From: Apoderus coryli
Lineage: Eukaryota; Arthropoda; Insecta; Coleoptera; Attelabidae
Direction of reading: 5' to 3'
Length of the DNA stretch: 64,000 nucleotides
Assembly (NCBI GenBank): GCA_911728435.2
Contig: OU452202.1
Coordinates: forward strand, 21,307,135 to 21,371,134
Under the pieces are notes generated by a model. That model ran no database searches. It saw nothing but the letters and a program-made list of their open reading frames with translations, and was not told where the DNA came from. Made by a program: the position numbers and the translations under genes. Positions 11,909 through 22,849 of the stretch are shown piece after piece (positions within the stretch are counted from its first letter, which is position 1; every line of letters starts with the position of its first letter).

Positions 11909-11987
11909 ATACCCGGACATTCGGGTATCAAGGGAAACGACGAAGCCAATAAGTTAGCAATAGAGGGATGTCAACTTCTTTTGTAGA
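11909..11987 (+). pseudogene. Fragment of LINE-encoded RNase H
   Basis: In one frame this reads IPGHSGIKGNDEANKLAIEG and then a stop. The pattern P-G-H-x-G-x-x-G-N-x-x-A-x-x-L-A is the C-terminal catalytic part of the RNase H domain of I/Jockey-type non-LTR retrotransposons. A better copy is at 19,865-20,020. Only about 26 codons survive, so it is a dead fragment. Confidence 0.65.
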
Positions 11988-13264
11988 GCCTGAACCTTCA
12001 AGTAGTAGTTCAAAATTAAGGAGACAAAATTTTCTTGGACTGATACACTCCAAGATATTCCTTGGAAACTTCAATCGTGAAAGATCCAAAATCTGTTTGG
12101 ATCGCAGTAAGAATGGGCTACTTTAACAAAATACTTACGTTTTTGTTGGTACATATATAAAGTTTACACTTATCTAACCTTTATAATGCTCCTGGCTCTA
12201 TGTTGATATTATTTTTCAAGACCAAATATTGTATTTAACTGTATATATTTCAGCAGTTACATTTCCTAATGAAAATAATGACATTACGCCACTGTTGTTT
12301 TCATCTCTCGTTTGGTGCAGCACAGCAAATTGGGAGTTTTCCCCGAAAGTTCCTTAACTCAATCTTAAACCAAACATTAACCGTGTTATGCTCCAGCTCT
12401 ATTGGCGTATGGTTTGATGCGGTGTGCGCCCAATAACAAATATTTCCAATGAGCGCCGCTTTTATTGAGTTTATCTTCGTAATTTTCTCACTTGTTAACA
12501 GGTGAAAATCAACAATAATTAACAAATATCGATTTACTTAGTGAATTATCATCGTATTCGCCAAGTTTGTTTGTTTATAATTATTATTAAAATAATACGT
12601 TTATTAAACTTGAAATAAAATCTAAGTAATTTTTACTTCTCAAAATATTAAAAAATATCATGCAGTGCTTTATTTCTACATAAAAAATGTGTTTCGTTAA
12701 TTTTGCATTAAATAAAATCAGCTAAGGGCCAGTTTAGAGTTTTTTGTAATCACAACAGATTTTGATTGACTTTCACGTGAATCACTCACTGGTGAACGAT
12801 CATGAAGTTGATCGATGCATCCTTGTGGAGTTAGGCATGACTAGAGTTGCCGCGCGACGTCTAGTCTCGTCTCGGAGTTGTTTTGTCTCGTCTCGAGAAC
12901 ATTTTTTACGACCGATTCAATAGGGATGGAACCCTGTATGTAGCGCCCTCCATCAGTTATCACAAAACTAAGATCATATTTGAATTTAGCATGATAAAAA
13001 ATCCCTGTATACCACATTTTATCCATTTCTTGCGTCTCTGGCTAAAGATATTAAAAAAAAAACCCAAAAAAAAATAAAAATTCAACACCCCGTATCTTTT
13101 AACGGAAGGCCTTGCGGACCCGTGTCCATGGGAACTTTTTTTCTTATTTTAGTGTCCTCTATTGTGTGGCACTATGCAATGTACTTTTTTCTATGTCACC
13201 CTGTATATTTCCGGGCCCACCCCCTCACCGCCACACCCATTGAAAAACAAAGTACCAATATTTT
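11988..13264. other. Intergenic DNA, no gene confirmed
   Basis: The segment 12,295-12,530 is slightly GC-richer and holds a 74-codon minus-strand frame with no recognisable domain. The rest is AT-rich. Words such as CGTCTCGTCTCGAGAAC (12,886) are typical of decayed elements. Nothing can be called a gene. Confidence 0.45.
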
Positions 13265-13320
13265 TATAATTACAATAAAACAAAAATCATCGTCTCCACT
13301 ATTTAATTCATAAATTATGT

Positions 13321-13364
13321 CAAAGGGACATGTTTCGGGGACTCAGCTCCATCATCAGCCTTGG
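13321..13364 (-). ncRNA. Hammerhead-like motif, left arm of family B
   Basis: Minus strand: CTGATGA core, T, GGAGCTGAGTCCCC (one mismatch in the hairpin compared with the right arm), GAAACATGTC, with flanks AAGG/CCTT. Stem III would need the palindrome ACATGT of two molecules. Confidence 0.4.
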
Positions 13365-13379
13365 TGGTATAAAACGCTA

Positions 13380-13426
<47 letters not shown>
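13380..13426. repeat. ATT microsatellite
   Basis: About fifteen uninterrupted ATT triplets followed by a short AT run form the loop of the surrounding inverted repeat. Confidence 0.9.
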
Positions 13427-13433
<7 letters not shown>

Positions 13434-13485
13434 GACTAGAGTCTGTTAGGAGCTCTGCCTTCACAAAGTGAGCATTTTATACCAC

Positions 13486-13528
13486 CAAGGCTGATGATGG
13501 AGCTGAGTCTCCGAAACATGTCCCTTTG
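13486..13528 (+). ncRNA. Hammerhead-like motif, right arm of family B
   Basis: Plus strand: AAGG-CTGATGA-T-GGAG/CTCC hairpin with loop CTGAGT, GAAACATGTC, CCTT. All paired segments are intact in this copy. Confidence 0.45.
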
Positions 13529-13674
13529 ACATAATTTATGAATTAAATAGTGGAGACGATGATTTTTGTTTTATTGTAATTATATTACACTCCACTGCAT
13601 CTAATGGATTACTTCTTTAATATTTATACGTTTATTAAGAAATGAAACAAACTTAACCAAAGCACAATTTAAAA

Positions 13675-14684
13675 TACAGGGTGTTACTAAATAAGTGCGA
13701 CAAACTTCAGGGGGTTATTTTGCATGAAAAGTTTGCTATATAAACATATGTCCGCAAAGCCTTCGTTTTCTGAGATACGGGGTGTGAAAGTTTTTCTTAA
13801 AAACTGATGATTTATTGAGTGCTCTGAAACCGGTAGAGATATGCAAATAAAATTTAGTGAGTTTTCAGAGGTAGTTATTGCGCATTTTTGGCAAGCAATT
13901 AAGAATTTTATGTTTATCAGTGGCGCGCATACGGGTAATGATCTCAATATTTTTAAAGAAAAAAATGGTACGCCACTGGAATTTTTCAAATAAAAAATCA
14001 TTTTGCAATTTCTCGTTCAATTTGTGATAAAAAATCTCTCTTCCTGTTTTATCGTAGGGGGCATCGTCTTTGTGCAAAAAAATAAAACATCTTACCCCAT
14101 TTATTTAATACATTATCAAGAACTATCTAATACAACAAACATTAAACCAAAACAATAAGAAAAAATAACACTAATAATAAAGAAACGCTAATTTGACATT
14201 TCGTTGATACGAGTATATTCGTGTTTAACAGAATGTTGATACTAGCCTAAACTAGCGTCGCCGGTAGATGTTTTATTGTTTTGAACAAATATGCCCCCTA
14301 CGATAAAAAAGCAAGAGAGATTTTTTATCACAAATTGAACGAGGAATTCCAAAATGATTTTTAATTTGAAAAATTCCAGTGGCTGACCTTTTTTTTCTTC
14401 AAAAAAATTGAGATCATTACCCGTTTGCGCGCCACTGATGAACATAAAATTCTTAATTGCATATCAAAAAATGCGCAATAACTACCTCTTAAAACCCACT
14501 AAATTTCATTTGCATATCTCCACCGGTTACAGAGCAATCAATAAATCTTCAGTTTTTAAGGAAAACTTTAACTGTATCTCAGCAGAAAACGAAGCATTTG
14601 CGGACATGTGTAGCAAACTGTCATTATTTTTTCATGCAGAATTACCTCCTGAAGTTTGTCGCACTTATATACTAACACCCTGTA
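13675..14684. mobile_element. Foldback element with arms of about 400 bp
   Basis: The left arm begins TACAGGGTGTTA and runs to about 14,090. The right arm, about 14,262-14,684, is its reverse complement and ends TAACACCCTGTA. The arms look roughly 80 percent identical, with small indels. Open frames on opposite strands of the two arms give similar peptides only because the DNA is inverted. It encodes no transposase and is a non-autonomous element of the TACAGGGTG class common in insects. Confidence 0.75.
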
Positions 14685-15861
14685 TATTCTGATTATGTAT
14701 TTTGAATGTGATGTTGTTTGATTGTCTAGATATTTTACTGTAAGATTGGAGACAGTTTTGTCTCACATCGAAAAAGTCTAATTAACTTATCTCGTCTCGT
14801 GGCAACACTTCTTTCACAAGTTATCTCCATGTCTTACAAATTTCCTGTCTTAAAACTTCATCGTATGGACCATCTAATTAATGTAGTGCATTTTCCTCAA
14901 GAATCATCCTGTATTTTAGCTAGTTGAGACAACAATCCTTTATTCACTACCAGCATAGTCCTAAGTAAATAAAAATTATAGTAAGTAGTAGTAGATAACA
15001 TCCCTCATCCGTTTTCCTTTCTTATACCGTCTTATTTTCTCCTCAATTCTTTTTTCATTCTGTTATATATTTTTGTTGGGGGCGGAACGAGAGAGAGCGG
15101 CGCGGCACGGCGGCGGTTACTGCCCGGGGTATGAATAATGAATAAAGTTATCGTTTAGTTCATATTTTTGATGGGGTACGGCGGCAGCAAAATGAAATTT
15201 GCATTTGTAAGAGATATGGCGAGATCAAAGCCCTGCCCTCGCCTCCACCACACATCCCCTTATACGAGAGTAGCTCTACGCGACCCCTTTTATTTTTAAA
15301 CGCCCCCCGCACTGCCACCCTGTTCATAGAATTTTAGAATTACACATATGTGTATACAGGGTATTTCCAGTTTTTAATGTTTTGAGATTTTTTCTAAAAT
15401 TATATTTTTTCCAATTTTTGTAATATTGATATACGAGGGCTGGATGAATAGTTTCCGGTTTCATTAAAAAAAAATATTTTCCATGCATTTTTTCATGTTA
15501 TTTTTATTGCTATAATCTCCATCAAGATCCATTTTCTAGATATTTTAGTTTGTTTTTGGACTATTAGGTTAGGTTGAATTTCGAAGTTCAAAACCCAGTA
15601 GGTGATTTTGTTTCCTTTAAATTACGTTTCAGAAGGCCAATTAGATCGAAACTTCGGCAAAGGGCTCTTGAATTAAGATTTAAAACTTAACAAACAGGTC
15701 ACAAGTTTATAACTATTTTTTATGTTTAACTGAAATAGATGGTCCTATTTAGGCAATCAGTTTCCTATAATGGACCAGCCTCAAGGGTTTCGGATTATAT
15801 TTTTCTACGAAAAACTTTTCATCAAAAAATTCTAAGAAAATAACTAAAAGTGGACAACATA
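14685..15861. other. Intergenic DNA including a GC-rich block
   Basis: Mostly AT-rich. Bases 15,075-15,320 stand out: GC-rich with CpG words (GAGAGCGGCGCGGCACGG) and an ATTTGCAT octamer inside GAAATTTGCATTTG near 15,195. There is no open frame of note and no second copy in the window, so this may be regulatory DNA. The words TACGAGGGCTGGATGAATAG (15,433) look like a mariner-type end. Confidence 0.4.
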
Positions 15862-16662
15862 TTAAAGTATTTTGTCTATAAATTTGAAAATGTTTTTATT
15901 GGTTTTCACAGCCATTGATACCCTTGAAGTGTGAGCCGTGGCGCCGTCTTGTTGAAACGAATCGACCCAGAAATCCAATTTGTTAAGTCGAGGAAAAACA
16001 AAATCTTCCAACATGTTTACATATCGGCTAGAATTCACTGTCACTGGTTCCTCATTTTCTTCAAAAAACCAGGAATCAATTCCCCAGCCGAAGAAATTTG
16101 GACAGCACACTGTGACTTTAGGTTAGTGCAGGGGCCTTTAATGCAATTCGCGGTGGTTGGTGTCGGCCCAGTATTTTGTTTGTTGACGTATCCACTCACA
16201 TGGAAATGGGCCTTATCACTAAAAAAACCATTGGTTTTCGAGAAATGGGAGATTTCTTGAACAATCGCCAACTTGTACGGATGGTAATGAAGATCATCGT
16301 GAAGAATTCGCCTCACTGAACGAGCGGAAAGTCTTAGGACAGATGCATGTTTGCAGGCAGAACGCCGTGGGGATCGGAATATTCAATGTTTTCAGGTGTT
16401 CTAATGGGCTGAGGGACTCCAATTTCGTCATCTCGTCACATTCGCGCTTTGTCTGAATGTAAAGACCCATGTAACTATAGATTTCCGATCTCGCACAGGC
16501 CCTGAATCGATTTCGAAAGGCACGCTGATTTGCGATCACAGAACGTCCATTCGAAAAGTACCCCTCGCCGGCAAATGCACGTTGCTCACTGTTACAACGC
16601 ATCGTGGAGCCTGACCGGATGGGGAACAAAAGTTTAGATGCACGTCTACCGAATAAGAGCAA
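15862..16662 (-). pseudogene. Decayed mariner-superfamily transposase (DD41D-like), minus strand
   Basis: Three minus-strand pieces in different frames follow the order of one transposase. The N-terminal helix-turn-helix region shows GRSVIANQRAFRNRF near 16,560. The middle shows RRILHDDLHYHPYKLAIVQE near 16,315-16,250. The catalytic region shows FFSDKAHFHVSGYVNKQN near 16,235 and SFQQDGATAHTS near 15,950. Frameshifts and stops separate the pieces, and the stretch with the third catalytic Asp is missing or unreadable. The QQDGA-T-x-H motif and HPYK word match the family of the better copy at 49,838-50,916. The element is dead and its ends were not located. Confidence 0.85.
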
Positions 16663-16783
16663 TCTCCCCCTTGTTGTTGTTCAAAAAAGGAAGTTATGAT
16701 GCCGCACCCGTATATTATACTTGATTGAATAAAAGTCAACCTCCACGAAACAAATTTAATAGATCTCTATACAAATTATTCTT

Positions 16784-16830
16784 CAAACCATACATGTTTC
16801 GGAGCACCAGGCCCCATCCTCAGTGGTTAG
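16784..16830 (-). ncRNA. Hammerhead-like motif, single copy (family C)
   Basis: Minus strand: stem I AACCA/TGGTT (5 bp), core CTGAGGA, T, hairpin GGGGC..GCTCC, GAAACATGTA. The core differs from CTGATGA only at the one position known to be free in hammerheads. No inverted partner was found nearby. Downstream (16,895-16,960) lies part of repeat family D, with the word TCTTTGGGTGTTCGGTTC. Confidence 0.5.
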
Positions 16831-17138
16831 TAATAAAGTTATTTTTCTTGATATTTAAAATTATGTTTATATTAGGAGAAATGTTTTAACTTCTTATATT
16901 TCAGTTGATTTTTTCTTTGGGTGTTCGGTTCTTATTGTGACGAATATTACAAATTTAGTAGGGTACACCTCGTCCGGGGCAGCGCTGTGTTAATTTAGTA
17001 GGATGTGCCTCGCTTACCGTATGAATCTAGAATGGACGTACGCGTGCCAGAATGTTGTAGAACAAACGACTATTCACTGGAAGTGTTCGAGAAAGAAGGC
17101 CAACCATATGCACTGTAGCATTGTAATCTTGGAAACGG

Positions 17139-18290
17139 TAGGAGTTACAATATCGGTTAAATTAGAGAAAAGTTGCACAATTTAAACACCTTTTAAATGA
17201 TGTTTTGAAAAGCATAGTAACTTTAGCCGTTTTCGAGAATTTTTCAAAAACACGATTTTTTGCAATTTTAGTTTTTATTTATTTCTGACATTATTGTTAC
17301 AGATATAACGGACTTAAAATTAACCCCAAAAAGTCAAACCTCATTTATTTCGGTACTTCTTCAGATAACGCGAAGCTAAGTGTTCGTATTGGAGATGACG
17401 AAATTGCTGCTGTCGAGGAGGTCAAAAATTTGGGAGTCCTTATTGATCGAAAATTGCGCTTCAGGTCTCATGTCAACAGCATTGTTCAGCGTTCTTATGC
17501 CACACTTAGGAGCCTGTACCGCAGTAGACATGTGTTGGAGAAGGACATAAAAATTCAATTATGTGAGACCCTGGTCTTGAGTCACTCCAACTATTGTGAT
17601 GTGGGATATGGCTCTTGTATAGACTTGAATACTTCCAAAAGAATTCAAAAGATATAGAACTCTTGCGTTCGCTTTGTCTTCGGTCTGAGGGCTCGAGATC
17701 ATATAAGCCCTTATATTAACCAGTTGGGATGGCTGAAAATGGATAAACGTAGGTGGTTACACATGGCCTGCTTGGTTCATAAGGTTATTTCCACTGGATG
17801 TCCTAATTATTTGCGAGAAAAACTGACATATAGATGGGCTGATCATGACAGAGACACTCGTTACCGATACCTCCTCAATGTGCCTACACATCGAACAGCC
17901 ATATTCGAAAGATCGTTTTCTTTCATCGCACCGCGCCTTTATAATGCGGTACAAATGGAAATGTACAGTCTTAGTCAGGCAGGCTTCAAGCGAAATTATA
18001 AATTGTTTTTGTTAAATGAATAATTAATGTTAGTGTGATTTGTTTCTTTATAGGTTTTTTTATGTTTGTAATTTAATTTACATGCTCGGTTAGCAACAGC
18101 TAAGCTGACTCTCGCCGAGTTAAAAATAAAGTCCTTTTTATTTATTATTATTTATTTATTTATATAAAAAAAGACTAAAAGCACTACCTAATTGTTACTT
18201 TTTGAGGAGAAAAAGATTGCGTTTAAAAATTTTCACTACGACGTTTCGTTTTTGAAAAACCATCATCAACTTTGTTTTTTAAATACAACA
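17139..18290. repeat. Repeat family E copy split by a LINE insertion
   Basis: The left half (17,139-17,307) and right half (18,162-18,290) join to match the repeat at 458-690. The words GGTTAAATTAGAGAAAAGTT and TTTCTGACATTATTGTTACA lie on the left, and GCACTACCTAATTGTTAC and CGACGTTTCGTTTTTG on the right. The LINE at 17,308-18,161 lies between, flanked by ATATA on both sides. Confidence 0.8.
17308..18161 (+). mobile_element. 5'-truncated LINE (Jockey/CR1-like) inserted in repeat E
   Basis: The insert starts at the C-terminal third of a non-LTR reverse transcriptase: GLKINPKKSNLIYFGTSS, then KNLGVLIDRKLRFRSHV, HSNYCDVGYGS, and the end FSFIAPRLYNAV and FKRNYKLFLLNE. One in-frame stop (17,655-17,657) breaks the frame. 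The 3' end is a run of TTTA-type repeats, and ATATA at 17,303-17,307 and 18,162-18,166 is the target duplication. The 5' truncation and simple-repeat tail are usual for target-primed reverse transcription. Confidence 0.85.
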
Positions 18291-18299
18291 AAATCCATT

Positions 18300-18505
18300 T
18301 TTATTTTCGTCAAATTAATTAAATGAACCAATAACAACAACGACGTTTCGTTGCTAATTAATAAGTTCTTTAGTAACGAAACGTCGCGTCGGTTTATTTA
18401 ATTAATTTGCCGAAAATTAATATAAATTTGGTTTAAAAAAGTTTTGAAATAAAAGAAAATTTATAAGAGCCGAACACCCAAAGAAAAATTCAACTGAAAA
18501 AATTA
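18300..18505 (+). repeat. Repeat family D copy with near-palindromic core
   Basis: Bases 18,300-18,420 form a near palindrome around GCTAATTAATAAGTTC. Both arms contain CGAAACGTCG-type words and TTAATTAAAT. The tail (to 18,505) ends AAGAGCCGAACACCCAAAG, matching 1893-1935 and 16,910-16,935 in reverse. No coding sequence. Confidence 0.6.
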
Positions 18506-19189
18506 GATTCAAGAATAAACAAAGAAAAAATATGTATAACATTACATGAAAATCTTGTTTTAAGTTTTTTAAGTTAAAATAAAATTACATATTATTCTTT
18601 TAATCTCTCTTAGTTAGAGCGCTAAAACCGAAAACTGGTCCAATACCTATAGGCTTATATCCCCCTATATAAGGAACGCTCCAAATTCACAAAACCCTGT
18701 AGGTATACAGAGTACGTCTATGTAAGGTGAAGTAAGCGTCTAAATTCGAGTTGATATAAGCCCATAAATCTAAAAATGAATAACCTATTTGGATGGTCCG
18801 GAACCCGATTACGGGAAACGATGTTCGCCTGCAGCTTAAAGCATGTACGAAAAATTTTCTAAAAATTGCTCTCATATATTTTCGAATGTTCCTTGCCTTC
18901 GTTCAGTCGAAGTTAACGGCTACACTATCTCACTCACACATTTCCAGTTGCTTTATATTGCATTTCCACTGCTTTTATTATAGGTACATTACTATACCAG
19001 GTAATTTTATAGTCGAAATATTACTCCATTCTAATATCTGTCCCATTTTTTTATTAGAACTCATTAAATTATTAATCAGCTTTCATTAGGCTATGAAATA
19101 AACGGGAAAGTCTCTGAGACTCTGGAGCCGATTATTTTCCTATTATACAATATCTAGTAGTACTTAATGTTACTGAATTTGGATTTTTT
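18506..19189. other. AT-rich intergenic DNA
   Basis: No exon, RNA gene or repeat end recognised. A 98-codon open frame starting near 18,793 gives no domain. Confidence 0.45.
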
Positions 19190-19489
19190 TTTCGTTTTTG
19201 ACTCTTTTTTGCACTATTTTCGAACGCCTGTGTGAACCAGTTCATTTATGTAACATTTTTTAGGTTATATTCTATTACAACTATGAAAAATCATTCCGTA
19301 TTTTGAATAAGTTTAGGAAGTATATATTCCAACCCAACAAACGTTTGATTGAAATGGAGTTTTATTAGGTAAAAATCCATCTCATTCAGCTCGCAAACGC
19401 AATTAAGAATTTGACATGAAAAATTCGTCATTGCAAAATATCGTAATTTTACAGTCTCGAAAATTCAGCTCGTTCACACATTGATCTTC

Positions 19490-19855
19490 TGGGGATACTG
19501 AGCATGATCCATCCTATACCCACAATTGTGTTTGCTGCTTCATCTTGTCGCAGTGATCGTCGATTTTCATTGAAGAAACGCTGACTGGAGACCTGTATTT
19601 AGAACATTTAGAAAATGGATTAAATCAATGATCAATCAGTCGTTAGGAAACCCGACCGATGAACATGGGTATATAGGTATCTTATGTTAGAAGAAGATAA
19701 TTGCATTTCCAACAGGATGGAGCTCCTCCTCATTAGACTGTTCGTGTTTGGCAATAAACCGGTAGGAGAGGTGCTCAATAATGGTCGCCAAGCTCTCAAT
19801 ATTTAACGCCACTTGAGTTCTTTCTTTGGGGATACTTAAAAACTGAACTTACCAA
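19490..19855 (+). pseudogene. Remnant of a Tc1/mariner transposase
   Basis: Several frames give pieces in the right order: TGDLYLEHLENGLNQ near 19,588, HFQQDGAPPH near 19,703, and YLTPLEFFLWGYLKTEL near 19,798. The last two are the second and third catalytic regions of a mariner-superfamily transposase of the kind better preserved at 26,724-28,491. In the third, Glu replaces the usual Asp of PLDFFLWG. Many stops and shifts show that it is long dead. Confidence 0.7.
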
Positions 19856-19864
19856 TCAGCCAGA

Positions 19865-20020
19865 AGTCCATATGTCATTATTAAGAGGTCTTAACGAGCT
19901 TAGTAAAAATAACAGAGTTTCCCTTGTTTGGATACCTGGACATTCTGGTATCAGAGGAAACGAAGAAATCAATAAGTTAGAAAAAAGGGTTGTCAACCTT
20001 TTTTGTAGTTCTGCGGCCCT
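19865..20020 (+). pseudogene. LINE RNase H fragment
   Basis: The frame reads GLNELSKNNRVSLVWIPGHS and continues GIRGNEEINKLEKR, the C-terminal part of an RNase H domain of I/Jockey-type retrotransposons. It then runs into array sequence. About 45 codons remain, and the fragment is the better of two in the window (see 11,909). Confidence 0.75.
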
Positions 20021-21114
20021 TTTAGACAATTTACGAACGCCTATGAAAACAAGACATTTTATAGGTTATATTCTATCAAAGCTATAAATAACTAGTCAAT
20101 ATTTCTACTATTTTTGAGAAGTACGTTTTTTTTCTAACCTTTTTACCCCATTTTTCAATTTATTCGTATGTCAATGTAGTCTAATTGTTTAGGTTAAATA
20201 TTTTAAACATAAAATATTTAACCTAAACAATTAATTAAATATAACAATATTTAATTAAACGCACAAAAAATTAATCAACATTTCGGATAATTTTAAGAAC
20301 TATGATTTTTTTCATTTTTGAACCCTACCCTACCAAATGTTGTTAAAATCCGTTAAGTGGTTTTTGAGTTATCACGGATTTAAATTTTTTCTGGCCCTTC
20401 TATAGAATTTTCACGGACGCCTATGGTACAATAATTTTTGTCTTGTATTTTTAATACCAATTCAACTAGTTAAAAATAAAAATGTTTACATTTTAATTAA
20501 GTATTTCTTTTTATTTTACCCCTTTTTCTACTATTTACGAACGCGTATGTAAATAAAAATTTCGTGCTGCATTTTGTAGGTTATCTTATATCAAAGCTAT
20601 ATATAATTAGCCAATTTTTCTGGTATATTTGAGAAACGTTTTTTTTTTTTCGTTTTTGACCCTTTTTTAGACTATTTTCGAACGCCTGTGTCATAGAATA
20701 TACTCTATCAAAACTATAAATAACTAGTTAATATTTCTGCTATGTTTAAGAAATACGTGTTTTTTAAATCTTTTTTACCCCATTTTCCACTATTTTCGAA
20801 CGCCAATGTGGTCTAATATTTTATGTTCAATATTTTAGGTTATATTCAATTAAATGCGTAGAAAATTATGCAGTATTTCGGACAAGTTTAAGAACTATGC
20901 ATTTTTTAATTTTTGCACCCTCTTTTAAACCCCTTGCCTACGCTCAATGTACATATTCTGGGACAGATCAATTATTATTATAATTTATTTGCAATTTTTT
21001 CTCCAAAAACGGCTCGTGGGGTCCAGCCTTGTTTGGTTTAAAAGTAATATTTGTGAGGTAATCTTAGTTACGATAAATCATGGATGAAATATTCAAAACC
21101 GTTGAGTAGGTGTG

Positions 21115-21386
21115 TAAAATTTCAAAATACTAGGTCTATCTTGATTTTTGAATCTTTTTTTTATCGGAAAAGTGCCCTTTAGGAAAAAGAATTACAAAAT
21201 GATATTAAGAAAAGTTATTTAGAATTGAAAGTTCGCAAAAAAAATGTTTTTTGAACATTTCAAAGCCTTTCCTGATTTTTCGAAAATAAGATTACGTCAA
21301 AAACCAAACCAGGAGCTTAAATTGCAACTCGAAAATGTTTTGTCATTTACAAGAGTCGTCCAAACAATCCGGGGACACACTGTATA
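21115..21386 (+). repeat. 5'-truncated copy of the short element at 46,390
   Basis: The words ATCGGAAAAGTGCCCTTTAG, TACAAAATGATATTAAGAAA and the end TCCGGGGACACACTGTATAC match 46,440-46,964. The left end (TACAGGGTG...) is missing. It is a non-coding dispersed element. Confidence 0.7.
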
Positions 21387-22521
21387 CAGATACTATATGA
21401 TCGCAGTTAAGCGGTATTGGTTTAGCAGTGTTATGTAGAAAAATTTCGGCTGTAGTCTAAAATTATTGGTAAATGTTCCCCGTGAGATATCTGGAAATGT
21501 ATTGCCTGTCCAAATTGCTCACTTCATACCATCCATTCCAGTAGGAAAATAGATGTATTTGGTTATACGCATCCTTATGTACCTTCCCTAAAAATGCTAA
21601 CAGGATATCCTTCTATGTTTAGTATGTACTATAGTATATAATAAGGTATGAGTATACTCTAATACCTACGTGTAAGCAAATTTTGTGAACTTTATGAGAG
21701 ATATAAAACACATAGTAAAAGTACGTTTTATATTCTAATATTTCATAACATTCTTGAGCCACCTCAGATGTGAAGCCATTCTGAATTAAAAATGTGAAAA
21801 ATATTCAATACTTAGGGTCTCAATATACAAATTGTATGACCACTTGTTTAGAGTAAATGCTGTTCTTGAACATTACTTTTGATTTGGCTTCAGCAGAGCT
21901 CTAATATATTTTTTTCAGTTTTATCTGGGAACGCGAAACCAGTTTGTTGAATAGAATGGATCTAGTTCAAGGTTCAAGCCCCTTTATAGCTTCAAGGCAG
22001 TACGCTAGCTCCTTTCCAATTTGCAATATTCGTAAACGCTATTGGGGCTGGTTTCAATAGCAATTATTATCCCAGTGTTGCTTGTAGAGACGATTGCCCA
22101 CAGCTTCAAACAGATCTGTACTTGCTGTCAGAGTGGTATGGTCTAAATAGATTTTTTTTCCTCCTCGTTTTTTACTGAGTAAGTTCGGATTTCTGTCTTT
22201 GTTCGAGAAACGCATTTTCGCGTCTCAAATTTTCGGTTGCTTCAGCAGCTATGGTTTCGTGTTCCTTGCGTTCGCTCTAGAAGCTTTATACCTTTTGCAA
22301 TTGTATTTTAGAAAGCATGAAATTTATTTCAGAAAACATACTTTTGGGTTCAGAATAAAAATAAAATATTGATAGAGAGATGTTTTTGGCGACATCTAGC
22401 GTGAACAGGCAATATACCGGGGGAAACACAGTTCACAAACGATGGTCGGACAAGAAGTAACAACTCCATTATATCCTATTGCCAACACTAGATGCGCCTG
22501 AATCCTCTAGCAGGGAGGCTT
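21387..22521. other. Intergenic DNA, no gene seen
   Basis: No reading frame longer than a few dozen codons and no repeat end that I recognise. Confidence 0.45.
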
Positions 22522-22841
22522 TATTTAAGAATTGCTTGTTACATAAAGTAACAAGACTTTCAGTTATGTTGGAAATTTGTTTCACACCACCACCATGCTT
22601 TCACCAGATGGCCGTTTCGTCGATCCACGACTCATCAGTGGTGATCGGCATCTCTCTATCAATCATTTCTCGTGCTAGTATAAGCTCTTTGTAAATGTTG
22701 GAAATTTGGGTCACACTGCCGATCACCACTGATGAGTCGTGGATCGACAAAACGGCCGTCTGGTGAAAGCATGGTAGTGTGAAACAAATTTCCAACATAA
22801 CTGAAAGTCTTGTTGCTTTATGTAACAAGCAATTCTTAAAA
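22522..22841. repeat. Inverted repeat of about 130 bp arms
   Basis: Bases 22,522-22,652 (from TTTAAGAATTGCTTGTTACA to GACTCATCAGTGGTGATCGG) recur in reverse complement at about 22,716-22,841 with few differences and a spacer of about 65 bp. On the minus strand the right arm translates MPITTDESWIDETAIW near its start. The TTDESWID word could come from the first catalytic motif of a transposase, but this is too short to assign. Confidence 0.75.
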
Positions 22842-22849
22842 ATAAAATA

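Larger units (their letters stand above)
13265..13584. mobile_element. Inverted-repeat element with hammerhead-like motifs (family B)
   Basis: Bases about 13,265-13,378 return in reverse complement at about 13,471-13,584 with few changes. The centre (13,380-13,470) contains an ATT microsatellite. Each arm carries CAAGG-CTGATGA-T-GGAG hairpin-GAAA-CATGTC-CCTTTG, at 13,321-13,364 (minus) and 13,486-13,528 (plus). The sequence differs from the element at 5,096, but the order of conserved parts is the same. No reading frame and no certain target duplication. Confidence 0.75.
19190..20950. repeat. Second diverged repeat array with transposon remnants inside
   Basis: Units with TTTCGAACGCCTGTGTGAAC (19,212), TTTACGAACGCCTATGAAAA (20,030), CACGGACGCCTATGG (20,412), TACGAACGCGTATG (20,537) and TTTCGAACGCCTGTG (20,678) are of the same family as 2120-3300. 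Between 19,470 and 20,020 the array is interrupted by transposase and RNase H remnants, listed separately. Confidence 0.7.

Noticed and set aside
12301..12525. Minus-strand frame in a GC-richer patch as a possible exon
   Set aside because: No recognisable domain and no supporting splice partners; left as unassigned.
13687..14692. Several reading frames of 60-104 codons giving similar peptides
   Set aside because: They mirror each other because the DNA is an inverted repeat; no transposase or other domain.
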